Translations under genes and position numbers: made by a program
Origin: Sciurus carolinensis
Taxonomy: Eukaryota > Chordata > Mammalia > Rodentia > Sciuridae
Direction of reading: 5' to 3'
Assembly: GCF_902686445.1 (NCBI RefSeq)
Contig: NC_062216.1
Coordinates: 8,391,084-8,455,083 of the forward strand
DNA: 64,000 nucleotides
The notes under the pieces: model-generated
What the model was told of the DNA's origin: nothing
The model's input: the letters and a program-made list of their open reading frames with translations, nothing else
The model's database searches: none
Shown: in pieces, positions 44,331-55,589 of the stretch
Position numbering within the stretch: position 1 is the stretch's first letter
Layout of the letters: every line of letters starts with the position of its first letter

Positions 44331-45394
44331 GGCTCAGCTCCTGGACAGCCCCGGCTTGAAAGCGCTCTCCAGAGCAGTGCAAAACCGTGAACAAGGAAAC
44401 AACATTCACAGCACAGATTGTGTTTTTTGGTTGTGTGTGTGCGTGTGTTTTCTTCTGCTCTCGCCCCGGTTGTTTTCTCTGTATTCACCATCGATCTCTG
44501 GGGTCCAACTTGAGTGTTCTGCGCTCCCTGGGCGAGTGTCTCCCTAACCTGGCTTCTGGGCGAGACCCCTGGGCATGCGCGCTCGACTCAGGGGCTACCC
44601 AGGGAGGGCGGCAGGGACCTGGGCCTGAGTGAGGATTCTGGTAGCTGGAAGGTCAGCGCTGTTCCCAAGAGTTCTCTGCCTCTGCGGGGCAGCATCCTAG
44701 CGTGGCAGTAGAGTCAGAGGGGTCGGGACCAAGGTGCTCCCCTTGTCGCTCCCGTTCTCAGGTGGGACCCTCTGTTCCCGCTGCTCAAAGAGCTAACCTC
44801 CCTGGCAGGCGCAGCCCTCCCATCCAGACCAGAAGCATTCTGGCCTAAGGTGGTTTTCTTGGAAGAATTTGCAGCCTAGAGATCCACCACTGACAATGGC
44901 CTGGGCTTCCTGGGGTAGGGCAGTTGGTTAGATGGCAGATACACCCGCTTGGTGCATGGCACCAGGCCAACGCACTTCTGGGATTCAGGTTTTAGGATGC
45001 TTTTCGGGTTGGGGACAGCCCTTTCCAGGACAGTGAGACACTGTGTCGGGCCGGCCGCAAGTCCTTGCCTAGTCCTTACCCAGTCCTTGGAGAGCAGCAG
45101 GTTGGGCATGCGGGCTTACCGTGCCGCCACCGGATCCTGGTTCAGGGTAGGGGCAGCCCCAGCAATCTTTTTATTCTGAAAATGCATGCCCAGATGAGAA
45201 TTATATGGTGCTCTAGAGGTTAAAATTAGGACGGAAAAACGGGGAATTTACACTTCTCCATCTCCTTGAACAGTCTCAATGCAGGCACCCGTTTCATGTT
45301 GCCTGGGAGGCCTCTGTGAACTCTGTCACTGTGCGCTGGGACTAAAGACTTCAGTCCAGAGTTGTACTGACATCACTGCGCATGCAGAGTGTGA

Positions 45395-45560
45395 GCTTCC
45401 ACTGTATTTATCTCACGGAATCCTCACCACTGGTCCGTGAGGTCTGTCTTACCATCCCCATTTCAGGGTTAGGAAAGGGGGCCAGGAGATGCCTCCGTCA
45501 GAGTCACGCACTCAGTAACCCACACACTAAGGCTGGTTCTGACTCCAGACTTCACGACCC
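45395..45560 (+). mobile_element. MIR SINE
   Basis: 'tatttatctcacggaatcct', 'gtctgtcttaccatccccat' and 'ttcagggttaggaaaggggg', then 'cactcagtaacccacacact' and 'ggctggttctgactccagac', track the MIR consensus over most of its length. Confidence 0.75.
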
Positions 45561-45582
45561 TCCCACGATAATGCTGCCTCCT

Positions 45583-45645
45583 TCCAGGGTCACCTCTGCA
45601 GATTCAGCACAGGGGTGGCGCTCAGTAAATATTTGTGGATTGAAT
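45583..45645 (+). mobile_element. L2/MIR-type 3' end relic
   Basis: 'ggcgctcagtaaatatttgt' plus 'ggattgaattcc' is the characteristic 3' end of L2-mobilised elements. Confidence 0.55.
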
Positions 45646-46611
45646 TCCAGGATCTAGTCCGCCTGCCCTGGTTTTTTTATACAGTAAGGTGTGACTAAGC
45701 CATGTTTGCTCACTCATTCATTCGCTTATTTGGCAGTTCTTGAACGCCTACTATGTGCACTGCTGGTGTGGGAACGGCCCTATCAAACCCAGCAGCGTGG
45801 CATGGGAGTAGTGGTCCTTGAAAGGGAGAGACCGCTAGGGGCTTCCAACCTGCAACCCCTTCTACCATGAGATGAGGAGACGTGGGGAACCGAGGAAGCT
45901 CACGGGTTACACTGAAGCCGTAGGAGATGCATCTTGCCTGAGTCAGAAAAAATAATACAAAAAACGGAATTCCGCGAAGGAAGAAGCGAGGGAACTGGAG
46001 AATCGCACCCTGAGGCGGGGTTGGGGTTGAGGTGGGGCACAAGAAGGAAAAAAATCAGACGGCAGGGAACCGAGGCAACAGACATGACCTCCCGAGAGCT
46101 AGCGGGCACCCGCAGCGTGGGGAGGCCCGGAGCAGCCCCCAGCCCAGCCCAGGCCAGCGTCTGGGGAGAGGTGGCCAAAACCCGGTCATTTCAGAAAAGC
46201 TTAAGAACGGCTCACTGGCCGATCTGTGGGGCTGCATGGCCAGCGTCTCCCGCGGCCGCCTGGAAGATCCAGTGACAGCTTTTGGGGTTCGGTTTTCGTT
46301 GCGGGAGGAGCTGGTGGAGTCTGGCCCTCTGAGGCCGCGGTCCGTCGGGGTGGGGGGCTGGACCTGACTCCCTCTGGAGCCCAGGCGCCAAGACCGCCTG
46401 CCGCGCCCGCCTGGGCACCTGCGGCCGAGAGCAGGCGGGGCGCGGATCCCGGGACGGGCGGGAGGCCGCGGGGCGGGCCGGGGGCGGGCGCGGAAGAGGT
46501 CCTCCCTCCACCACACCCCGCCGGCAGGTCGGAGCCGGGACGCGGCGGCCGGGGACGCAGGGAGGGGGCCGCGCCAAGACCGAGGGAGGGGCCGCGCCGC
46601 CTTGGAGAGTC

Positions 46612-46670
46612 ATTGGAGGACCTGGCGGCCCAAGCTGATAAATAAGGGGCCGCGCGGAGGCAGCGGGCCA
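46612..46670 (+). promoter_or_regulatory. SOX7: Probable SOX7 core promoter (CCAAT and TATA-like)
   Basis: A reverse CCAAT box (ATTGG, 46612-46616) is followed by TGATAAATAA (46636-46645), which combines a GATA core with a TATA-like ATAAATAA. A start site about 25-30 bases downstream (near 46670) would give a 5' UTR of roughly 80 bases with no upstream ATG. The start site is inferred, not seen. The GATA overlap is of interest because GATA factors are known regulators of SOX7 in endoderm and blood-vessel lineages. Confidence 0.5.
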
Positions 46671-46748
46671 AGTTGGACGCCCCGGCCCGAGCGAGGGCCA
46701 GGTCAGCGCCGGTCCCGCAAGGAGAAGTCAGGCAACCCCCGTGCGGCC

Positions 46749-46986
46749 ATGGCCTCTCTGCTGGGAGCCTACCCGTGGCCCGAGGGGCTCGAGTGTCCCG
46801 CCCTGGAAGCTGAGCTGTCTGATGGGCTGTCGCCGCCGGCAGCCCCCCGCCCCCCGGGGGACAAGGGTTCGGAGAGCCGTATCCGGCGGCCCATGAACGC
46901 CTTCATGGTGTGGGCCAAGGACGAAAGGAAGCGGCTGGCGGTGCAGAACCCGGACCTGCACAACGCCGAGCTCAGCAAGATGCTGG
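46749..46986 (+). CDS. SOX7: SOX7 coding exon 1 (N-terminus and first half of HMG box)
   Basis: SOX7 is a SoxF-group transcription factor of endothelial, haematopoietic and primitive endoderm cells that binds DNA through an HMG box in the nucleus. Exon 1 encodes residues 1-79 and the first base of codon 80. It starts [20 protein letters not shown], nearly identical to the human protein as I recall it. The ATG has a strong Kozak context (GCGGCCATGG). The HMG box begins about residue 45, with RPMNAFMVW at 47-55, which carries the DNA-wedging hydrophobic residues, and ends here at SKMLG. The exon stops at a consensus donor GTGAGT (46987), a phase-1 intron within the HMG box, as known for SoxF genes. 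Together with exon 2 the product is 386 residues, against 388 in human. Confidence 0.97.
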
Positions 46987-49900
46987 GTGAGTGATCGTGC
47001 GGCCCCACGCGGGCTGGGCACACCCGGAGGTCAGCGGGCCAGGGGCGCGGGCAACGGCAGGCCTGAGTCTGGCCGGTGCGGGCGCGCGGAGCGTGCGTAC
47101 CACCGACGCGTGGGAACTCAGGCGCTAGCTGTGCCGGCGAGGTTGGGCGTCTGTGCAGCCCGGGTGTGCCTTGTGCCGGGAATCGGAGCCTGGACATCTT
47201 GGCCAGCGAGGTCCAAAGTGAAACCGCGGGACCAGCCCAGGTTTCCGAGGAAGCCCATCCTTGGGACTGGAGTCGAGATCGGGGCCCCAATAGGCGGCAG
47301 CGACACGGTAGTGGCCCAGCCCGGGCAGTCTAACGACAGGGACCCGCGCGCACAGACACTGCCAGAACGGAAACGTCGAGGTTGGGTGGAACCGGCATTT
47401 ACTGGGAAGACCGAAGCGGGAAAACCCATCTTTCCTTGCACTGTAGGATTGGGACAATCAAAGGGAGATTGTCACGGATAAAGCTAAGCAGGGACGAATC
47501 CTTGCTTTAACTTAATTATTAAACTAACAGCAGGGAAAAACGGTCTACCTAAATAGACGTGGTTGGTGACACTTCTGTCGCAGGAGTGTAGGTAACTTGA
47601 AACAGATGCTTAGGGCGGCTAGTAAGGGTCTGTTCTGGAGCCCACCGTTTCTGGCTGCGTTGCTGCCATGGCAGGGGCTGGGGCCTGGAGTCCAGGTCTG
47701 AGGAACACAGAATGAGTATAGGACATGAAGATATTGGGACCAAGTGAGGATATTGGGACAGAACTGTGTTCGTGTTGGGATTTATTTTCTCTTCTATGCC
47801 TAAAGATGAACACTTTCCAACCCCACCTTACTCTTGACCTCTTTGCCCTTCGTCTTGGTTTTTATTCGTTTTAACCAATGGAAATCTTTCAAAGCACATT
47901 GTGCTTGCAGTGGGGCCAGGCCCTGTGAGAAGGGACATGAGTGGTCACCCGACCCCACCCGCCTGGAACGTAGCCCTTCCTTTTTCCGTAGGAACGCAGG
48001 GCTCCTTCCTTTGGCGGAACCGTGGAGCGAGAACTGACCCCCGCTTTATGCTGGCCAAAGCTGCAGGCCAGCAAGATGGGTCTCAGTGCTCCTGCAGCTG
48101 GGGGAGTGCTGGGTTCCAGGAGCCCCTGGCCCACCACCTGGCACTGAGGCTAGATGTGCCGTGTTGTGTCGGTGGGCGGGTGCCTTCCTGTGCACTTTTC
48201 TCTGTATAGATAGTAAAATGTATATTTTGTACTGTTAGCATAAATGAGAAATATTCTTATATATAATAATTTTTCTTTGACCTAAAACTTTATATTTTCT
48301 TCATATTTTAAAATATTTTTAAATAAATGAAAGCATTTTTTTTTTCTCCTGTGGGTCCTATTGACCAAGTACAACAGAAAGCCCCTAGTTGTGACCAGGT
48401 GCAGGCAGACGGGAGGAGAGAAAAGGCTGGGGAGACCTGCCCTACAGATTGAGACCGCCTGCTCCCCAGAAGGGGCAAGCAAAGGGGCGCAAGAGGTGAA
48501 GTCCTCCTGCCAGCTGGTCCCTGTCTGGGACTGGCACCTAGGCTTCCAAAGGTTACAATTCATTTTGCAGGAAAGACACTAATTCACTCCTGCTTAGCCT
48601 CCTGCCTGTGTAACTGGGGGAGGGAAAGCCACACAGTGTTGCTTTTTAAAATAGGGTCTTTGTGCAGTTGTTAACCAGGGGCAGCAGGATGAGCTCCTTC
48701 CACACCATGGTCTTTCTCAGCCCTTCCTTTTCTGACCTGAACGTGAGTTCCAACATTTTCCAATCTAGGCCTTCCAAACTTTTAAAAACGTCATCTAGTA
48801 GCACTAGTATTTTTAGTGTGTTATGACAATTAGATAGTTGTAGCATTTAAAAACAAACCTGTATTTTATTAATATGACAACATTCAAGTATATTTAGAAA
48901 CTAGAGTTGCATTTTATATTCAGATCATGGGATCTGGATTGTGTATGGATCGTGGACCTCTTGCAAGAGCTTTGTGGCCTTAGCTGCAGGCTGGAAACCA
49001 ATGTCTAGATCTGAATCTAGACTTCATAATACTCTTCAGGTCACTTTTTTAAGTGACAGCTAATTATAGTAATTAACAACTCCCTGTAACAGTTATAAAC
49101 TTTCACCCAAGGAGTAGAACATCTTTAATAATTGCCCATCTTGAACCCTCAGCCTAAAATCTTTGAGGGCCTGGCCCAGGGAGCAGCCAGCCTGGGCACT
49201 GGTGATTACCATTCACATGACCCTGTACTTGGCCCTGTGCTGACTATGCCAGGTGAAAGACAAGGTCTCTTTCCTTACAGGGCTTAGTCAGAACCTTGAC
49301 CTCTCAGCTAGTGGGTCTCAGACTTCAGAATATATTAGAGTTGTGGGGGAACATGTTAAAGTTGTAGAATTCTGAACCAGCCCTGAGAGAAATGGATCCA
49401 AGGGGTCTAGAAGAGACCCTCAGAAAAGGCTGGAGCCAGAGGGGTGTACAGTGTACATTGAGAAATGGAGAAGAGACACAAAGTGATTTGCAAAACAACA
49501 GGCAAGGAACAACAGATAGAAAACAAGTTCAGGCAGCTTTTAAGCGTGAGTGGGTTACAGGAAGGGGATGTTTCTTAAAGAGAGAACTCTGTGTTGGGTA
49601 GAGCCGAGTGTTTGGGTACCACAGTTTTGAGTTGGGTACACATAATATTTTTATCATCAGGAGAGACTCAGGGGAGTCAAGGTTGGCTGGGAGTCTAGCT
49701 TTCATGTTGGTGGTGTTGCATGCAGATGTAGCATTCTGGCCACACTCAGGTCTTCGTACAGCAGAGTCCTACTGACCTTCAGAGGTAAGGAACAGCCATG
49801 TGTTAACTTAGTGAGACCCGGACTTTTCTTGCATCTGTGAAACCATTGGCTGAGCCTGGGTTCCCTCACATATGGGCTGTGCAATTTATGCCATAAGTCA

Positions 49901-50352
49901 TTTTTTAAGAGACTGGGAATTTTCATCAAAATGCACAAAAGATTAGAATTGACTCTCAAGGGGTAACAGGAGCCCCGATACATGTCACAGTGGTCATTAG
50001 ATTTTTTTCCTGCCGTGACATGGTCCAGAGGGCCTTTCCCTGTCCCTGTGATCCCACACTTTCCAGTCGTCAGGTTTGGTGTTGTGTGAGAGGTTATGGT
50101 CTTTGTGAGCACTCGCGTGAAGTGGCTTTGCGGACCCAAGCAGGAGGGCTTAGTTCGGCTCGACCAGGCGGACGCGGATGCGGATGCGTGTGGGATCGGG
50201 CTAGGGAGAGGCGGAGAGGCCGAAAGAAGGCGGCCAAGTGAGCGACGGAGGTCGCGTGCATGTGCGATGAGGAGGCGTGAGTGTGGGCAGGTGCATCCGC
50301 AGCGCCAGCAGCGCAGATGCTGAGCGTGGCCTTCTCTGGCTTGTGTGAGCAG
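46987..50352 (+). other. SOX7: SOX7 intron 1
   Basis: 3,366 bases from GTGAGT to an AG at 50351-50352. The acceptor has a weak pyrimidine tract interrupted by G. The first part is CpG-rich, the middle (48190-48340) is AT-rich and contains an AATAAA at 48322-48327. If retained, the frame stops after two codons (GGT GAG TGA, stop 46992-46994). No other exon or clear mobile element was recognised. Confidence 0.93.
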
Positions 50353-51275
50353 GAAAGTCGTGGAAGGCACTGACGCTGTCGCAGAAGAGGCCCTACGTGG
50401 ACGAGGCGGAGCGGCTGCGACTGCAGCACATGCAGGACTACCCCAACTACAAGTACCGGCCCCGCAGGAAGAAGCAGGCCAAGCGCCTCTGCAAGCGCGT
50501 GGACCCCGGCTTCCTCCTGAGCTCGCTCTCGCGGGACCAGAACGCCCTGCCAGAGAAGAGCAGCGGCAGCCGCGGGCCGCTGGGGGAGAAGGAGGGCAGG
50601 GGTGAGTACTCCCCCGGCGCTGCCCTGCCCGGCCTCCGGGGCTGCTACCACGAGGGCCCGGCTGCTGGCGGCGGCGCCCCCGCCAGCGTGGACACGTATC
50701 CGTATGGGCTGCCCACGCCCCCGGAGATGTCTCCCCTGGACGTGCTGGAGCCGGAGCAGACCTTCTTCTCCTCCCCCTGCCAGGAGGAGCACGCCCACCC
50801 CCACCGCCTGCCCCACCTGCCAGGGCCCCCTTACTCCCCCGAGGTGGCCCCCAGTCCCCTCCACTGCAGCCACCCCCTGGGGCCTCTGGCCCTCGGCCAG
50901 TCTTCCGGGGTCTCTATGATGTCCACTGTCCCTGGCTGCCCCCAATCTCCTGCCTACTACTCTCCTGCCACCTACCACCCTCTCCACTCCAACCTCCAGG
51001 CCCACCTGGGCCAACTCTCCCCTCCTCCCGAGCACCCTGGCTTCGATGCTCTGGATCAGCTGAGCCAGGTGGAACTTCTGGGGGACATGGATCGCAATGA
51101 GTTCGACCAGTATTTGAACACTCCTGGTCACCTGGACTCTGCTGCTGGGGCTGGGGCCCTCAGTGGCCATGCCCCACTCTCCCAGGTGACCCCATCAGGC
51201 CCCACAGAGACCAGCCTCATCTCTGTCCTGGCTGATGCAACTGCCACTTACTACAACAGCTACAGCGTGTCCTAG
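50353..51275 (+). CDS. SOX7: SOX7 coding exon 2 (second half of HMG box, transactivation region)
   Basis: Completes codon 80 and encodes residues 81-386. [20 protein letters not shown] continues the HMG box to about residue 113, followed by the basic [10 protein letters not shown] segment (115-124) expected to act as nuclear localisation signal. The central and C-terminal part is rich in Pro, Ser, Tyr and His ([20 protein letters not shown]), with the SoxF-specific [17 protein letters not shown] motif. EFDQYLN lies at 329-335 and is the conserved beta-catenin-binding and transactivation motif of SOX7/17/18. The end, [21 protein letters not shown] split by no intron, matches the human C-terminus. 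The frame is intact. High GC at third positions creates long overlapping frames on the other strand that are not genes. Confidence 0.97.
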
Positions 51276-52768
51276 AGACAGAGGCAGGAGCCTGGCCCAG
51301 CCCTGGCCACCTGTGTGCTTCCTGTGCACCAAGCGGAGCAGAGACCACATGGTGCCACTGGCTTTCCTCTTGGACCCTCAGCTGCCAGGAGGTCGGAACT
51401 GCTGGCCCCGGCGGCTTTCTCCCAAGCCAGGACAGGCTCTGCTGGTTCAGTGACCCTTCTGTTCCTTCAAATGAGCTTCACTGGCTACATTCCAGGAGCG
51501 CGGGCCTCCAGTTGCCGAGACTCCCTTTCAGTAGGATTTCCCTGCCCTCTCTTCCTGTCCCCATCATTACAACCAACGGTGGGAATCCAGGCAGCGCTCG
51601 ACCCTCTCCTGTGTTTGACACAGCCACGCTGGGCCTCTAGGTGCTCCAGAGGAGGGTGAGAAGAGCCTGGCTCCGTCTCAGTTCTGCTGCAGCGAGACGC
51701 AGCCTGCCTCTCTTGCTCTCTTCTGCCCCCTGGAAAGTGAGGATGGCCTCATTACAAGTCCCCTGCTCCACGGTGTTCTCAGTATTTTCTCAAGGCTTAT
51801 GGAAGGAAAGCAGGGAAGCTTCTCTACGAGCCTGTTCATGTGCAGCCTGGGAGCGTTGAGCGTGCCCAGCCCAAGGACACAGGCTCTCTGCTTTCCGTGC
51901 TCCCTTTCTCAGTCACCCTAGGACTCCCAACGGGCCTTCCAATTTGAGGAAGACGCTCATCCTGATTTGGGAAATTAACCAGTATGGTTAACTGCATCAC
52001 TGAAAATGAGACTCAATTCAAACTTGTTTTTTATTTTTTAGATAAATTCTTCTTTTTTATTACACACACTTCAAGACCAGGTACAGTGTGAGGGGGCGCC
52101 TGTGCACACCCTTAGACACAAACCTGCACAGCCTGACTCCAATGTTCTTAGCAACGGCAGCTTGTCCCCACCGGCTGCTCTGAATGACCGAGAGCCAGGG
52201 ACCTAAAAGAGTGTTGCAACAAACCATGGCGTCACCTTCCCCTCGGGGCGTGCACTTCCCACTCTCTGGGCTCCCTCTCTCCCCTTCCTGGCATTTCTTT
52301 CTCTCGCCCTGTTTCTTCCTGTACCCCTGAATTGGTTCCTAACTCAGAGAGCCCCTGAGTACAAGCCCAAGCGAGAGTCCTCGAGTCCTCTGTCGGTGAG
52401 GGACTGGTTTGCTCACGTTCCAGACATGCACTTCCTTAGCTTGTCTTGGAGCAGCTTCCTTGTGGCACCTTCCTGAGGTTCACTTCCCAAACCAGAAATT
52501 CACTGTGACTGAAAATGTTTCTGAGCCGGGCCCACCCAAACGTCCCCACCCTGCCTGACCTCCTTGAAGGAACATACCCAACAGTCAGCTGACAGACACG
52601 TGCACGTCTTTTGACAGCAGCGTATTGCCTGTATGAAGTGTGTATATTCTTCTATTACTTTCACCTTATATTTTTTATTGCTGACAGCTTTTCTTCCTTC
52701 CAAGACATCTTATTGTAAAATCACTTATAAGATTAATCTTTATATTGTGACTGTATATGCCATTTGGT

Positions 52769-52774
52769 AATAAA
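52769..52774 (+). terminator. SOX7: SOX7 proximal poly(A) signal AATAAA
   Basis: Canonical hexamer in the AT-rich end of the 3' UTR, 167-172 bases before the distal one. It may give a slightly shorter transcript. Confidence 0.45.
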
Positions 52775-52940
52775 TAGTAAATCATTGGTGATATGATTGA
52801 CTGGAACCCAGTTGAGAATGTGTATTGATAATCCTGTAAAATAGCACCACAGACATTAAGTTCAACTGTTCCATTTTTTGTAAGAACTACAGATGCTTGC
52901 AACAGTTGTGAATATTGGTTTGCTGAAAATATTTAATTTA

Positions 52941-52946
52941 AATAAA
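52941..52946 (+). terminator. SOX7: SOX7 distal poly(A) signal AATAAA
   Basis: Canonical AATAAA followed by a T-rich run and 'tttgtcatttg'-type GU-rich sequence. The last signal in the continuous AT-rich 3' UTR. Confidence 0.75.
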
Positions 52947-52979
52947 CATTTTTGTACCGTGACCATTTTGTCATTTGAA

Positions 52980-55150
52980 ATACAGTTTTGCAAAAAGAAA
53001 AAGGTTTAGATTGAGGCATGAATATTAAGCCAGTGCTACTTACATAACATTGGTCAAAAAGTTCTCTGCATCAAACTTTTATTTGGTTGGTGTCATGCCG
53101 GAGTGGTTTATTTTATTTCATGAATCCTACCAAAGGGAGAAATTCTAATTCACACACTGGTAACCATGGTGCTCTCAGTGACATTGACAGCAAATACCAA
53201 TTCACAGCCCACAGGAAGAAGAGTTTTCTCCTTGCGAGGACCTTTCACTCTTATGGGCCACCTGATGATAGAAAGTGAGTCTTCTCCGATTATTTGCTTA
53301 CTTGAGACGCCCACGCCATTTTCCTCTTTATGAAATAATCTTGAAAAGCACCCCCTTGTCCTGTCCTCTGTTGATTGTGGAGGCCGCATGGCAACACTCC
53401 TGGGCTCTGATGGCTCGTGGCGCTCTGAGGAGAAGGCTGTTCACAGATGTGGCACCTGGTGAGGTTTAGGGTTACGATTCTGGCCAAAAAGTACCTGGAA
53501 ACACTGATGATTACTCAGCACCATGCAGGTCACCTCCGCCTGGCCTCTCTCCATGGCAAAGCAGTTGTAACTTGTTCGAGTCAAGGGTAGCCTCGTGCTT
53601 TCCCAGGCCCCCTGGGCCAAGGAGTGGGTCTTGGGAGGGCCCCAATGGGCCTCTGTTCATCCTTCAGTTTTGATCATGAGCTATAGTCATTACTTTAATA
53701 GCACTTTATAGGTGTACAGAGCTTTACAGGAGGTTTTATGGGCATTTCTCATCCACAGCCCCAGGTGGGGCCCGTCATCCACCCACCAGCATGGCATAGC
53801 CAGGGACACCGAGGTCCAGGGTGGGAGCTGGCGTGAGGCTCCCTCTGCTCCCCAGGTTTTCAGCATCTGTCCGACGTGTTAGTTGGCAGCGTTTGAACCA
53901 AACAGCCTTTATTTTAGCGTTTCACCATGGCATGGAATGATATGCCCTCCAGACCCCACCTATCTCAGCCCAGGGAAGGAACCAAGAGGAAATTCAGGGA
54001 CAGACTGTCATGAAACTGAAGGTCTGTCCCTGCCGCCGGCTGATGATGGCAGTGTGTAAGTTGATTGCCTGCCTGCAGTGCTTGCTTGGCATTGCCAAAT
54101 GACGCATTTCATTCCAGGACACACCATGGGGTGGGCATTGTCTCTGCCTCCCGAGAGGACAGGAGGTGGGCAGACAGCAGTGAGACAACTGTGCCCGAAA
54201 GCCAGGGGTCTCTGAGACTTTCAGCTGCCTCTGCTGAGTACCTCAGAAGGGTGTATCTCTGGGGACCAGAGCACTGTTTTGCTTTGGCTAATGAGATTTG
54301 ATGGCGATGCACAGCAATGTTATTTTTCTGAAGTGCAGATGTCCCCTCTTCAGTCCTTACCTTCCGATCCTTCAGCAACTGCTTGTTCCCCGCAGCTCAC
54401 AGTACGGAGGTGGACTCCCCACAAGGGGCAGAGGCTGTACCACTGTTTTTATAAACTCTGCAAAAGTAAGGGGACTTTTTTGTTCTTTCTTTTAAGTCCT
54501 ATACAAGCTCAGGCTGATAAACCCTGGTTCAGTCCCCATATGAGTGACTTCCTATGGCCAACCCTTTTCTTTCTAGAAGTTTGGCATAGAGTCCCTCACT
54601 GCATCTCACCCCAAGGAAGCCTGTTGGCCTCTGAAGATGCCCCTCTTTCCTATGCTTCAGCATCTGCACCAATGCCATTTCCTGACCTGGAGAACCTCAT
54701 TACCATTCTGGGGTGACACCCCACCTACTGCCCAAGTGGGGCTCAGACATCTCCAACCCTGCCTGGCAGAGGACCTGGCCACTCTCCTCCCTGAGCTCCC
54801 ACAGGACTTGGGTGCACCTTGGTGACTGCAGTGATCGTCTGGCATTGGGACCATCCAGCGTGTGCACCCTTCCAGCCAGGAGGACCTGAGCAGCTGCTCC
54901 ACAAGTAAGTGGAGGAACCAATGAATGAGCACCCGAGGGTCCCGTGGGTGTTGGGTTCAGCTTGCTGGTAAAGACCTGAACCTTTCTGGGCCCCTAATTT
55001 TCCTCCCATCTCTTTGGAAACCAAGACCCTAGCCTTTGTCAGTATCCTTCTCAGACTCTGTGGCAGGGTCTGCTGTGGCTGAAGGCTGTGCTCCCCGTTT
55101 ATCCCAGTGCAAAAGACTGGATGGAAGGGAAGGAGGGGAGATGGTATCTA
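52980..55150. other. Region downstream of SOX7, no recognised gene
   Basis: Mostly unassigned single-copy-looking sequence with one possible MIR. No exon of the expected neighbours was recognised. Confidence 0.45.
53690..53830 (+). mobile_element. MIR-like fragment
   Basis: 'aatagcactttataggtgta', 'gggcatttctcatccacag' and later 'ccgaggtccagggtgggag' resemble a diverged MIR. Weak. Confidence 0.4.
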
Positions 55151-55154
55151 TCAG

Positions 55155-55340
55155 CCATCCGTCCTTCATCTGTCTTTCATCCGTGCATCCATCCAGTCTA
55201 TCTTCTTTCCTTCCCTCTTTCCCTCCCTTTCGCTTTTTCTTTCTTCGTCTGTCCATCCATCCATCCATCCATCCATCCACTCATACATACCCCACACACA
55301 TCCATCCATCCATCCATTCATCCACCCATCCATCCTCTAT
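55155..55340 (+). repeat. (CCAT)n microsatellite in a pyrimidine-rich tract
   Basis: Two pure blocks of CCAT/ATCC tetramers (about 55252-55279 and 55300-55335) inside a longer C/T-rich stretch. Open frames on both strands here merely translate the repeat. Confidence 0.9.
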
Positions 55341-55502
55341 CTCTGTACCTCTTTCTACTTAGCTGAATTTTAATTTGCAATGTAAACATAATCTTTGAAT
55401 AAAACTTAGGAAAAATAAAGCAAAGAATAAGTAATCTTTTGTTCACAACTTAGAGATATTACTGGTAATAATATCTGCCATCCTGACTTTTTGTCTGTTT
55501 GA

Positions 55503-55580
55503 TTTTGGTACTGGGGATCAGACCCTGGGCCTTGTGCACACTCAGCACAGGCTCTTCCACTGAGCTGCACCCCCAGTCTA
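55503..55580 (-). mobile_element. ID SINE, partial
   Basis: The + strand shows 'ggtactggggatcagaccct', 'gggccttgtgcacactcagc' and 'tccactgagctgcaccccca', the reverse complement of the ID tRNA-like unit. Confidence 0.8.
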
Positions 55581-55589
55581 CTGATCAAA

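Larger units (their letters stand above)
44340..46210. other. SOX7 upstream region
   Basis: Contains an MIR and an L2-type relic (separate entries) and a short GT-rich patch near 44430-44450. Otherwise it is unassigned. Confidence 0.5.
46220..47400. promoter_or_regulatory. SOX7: SOX7 promoter CpG island
   Basis: Dense CpG from the upstream region through exon 1 into intron 1. Several GC boxes (GGGCGGG-type) and clustered G runs with quadruplex potential lie at 46450-46492. CpG density fades by about 47400. A CpG-island promoter is usual for developmental transcription factors. Confidence 0.8.
51276..52965 (+). other. SOX7: SOX7 3' UTR
   Basis: About 1.7 kb from the stop TAG to the distal poly(A) signal. 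The last 500 bases are AT-rich and typical of a conserved mammalian 3' UTR. The exact cleavage site (about 52960-52975) is estimated. Confidence 0.8.

Noticed and set aside
46201..46671. Long overlapping frames on both strands in the SOX7 promoter island
   Set aside because: CpG-island composition suppresses stop codons; no conserved domain or start context.
27473..50605. In-frame PINX1-SOX7 fusion protein with HMG box
   Set aside because: The donor at 27473 leaves two bases of a codon while SOX7 exon 2 needs one; the HMG frame would not be restored.
50094..51170. A 358-codon open frame on the minus strand across SOX7 exon 2
   Set aside because: It mirrors the GC-rich third positions of SOX7 codons; the product is compositionally biased (Gly/Ala/Arg/Val/Leu-rich), it lacks domains, and the sense strand is an intact, recognisable protein.
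55029..55373. Several overlapping frames rich in HPSIHPS or MDGW repeats
   Set aside because: Translations of the (CCAT)n microsatellite.
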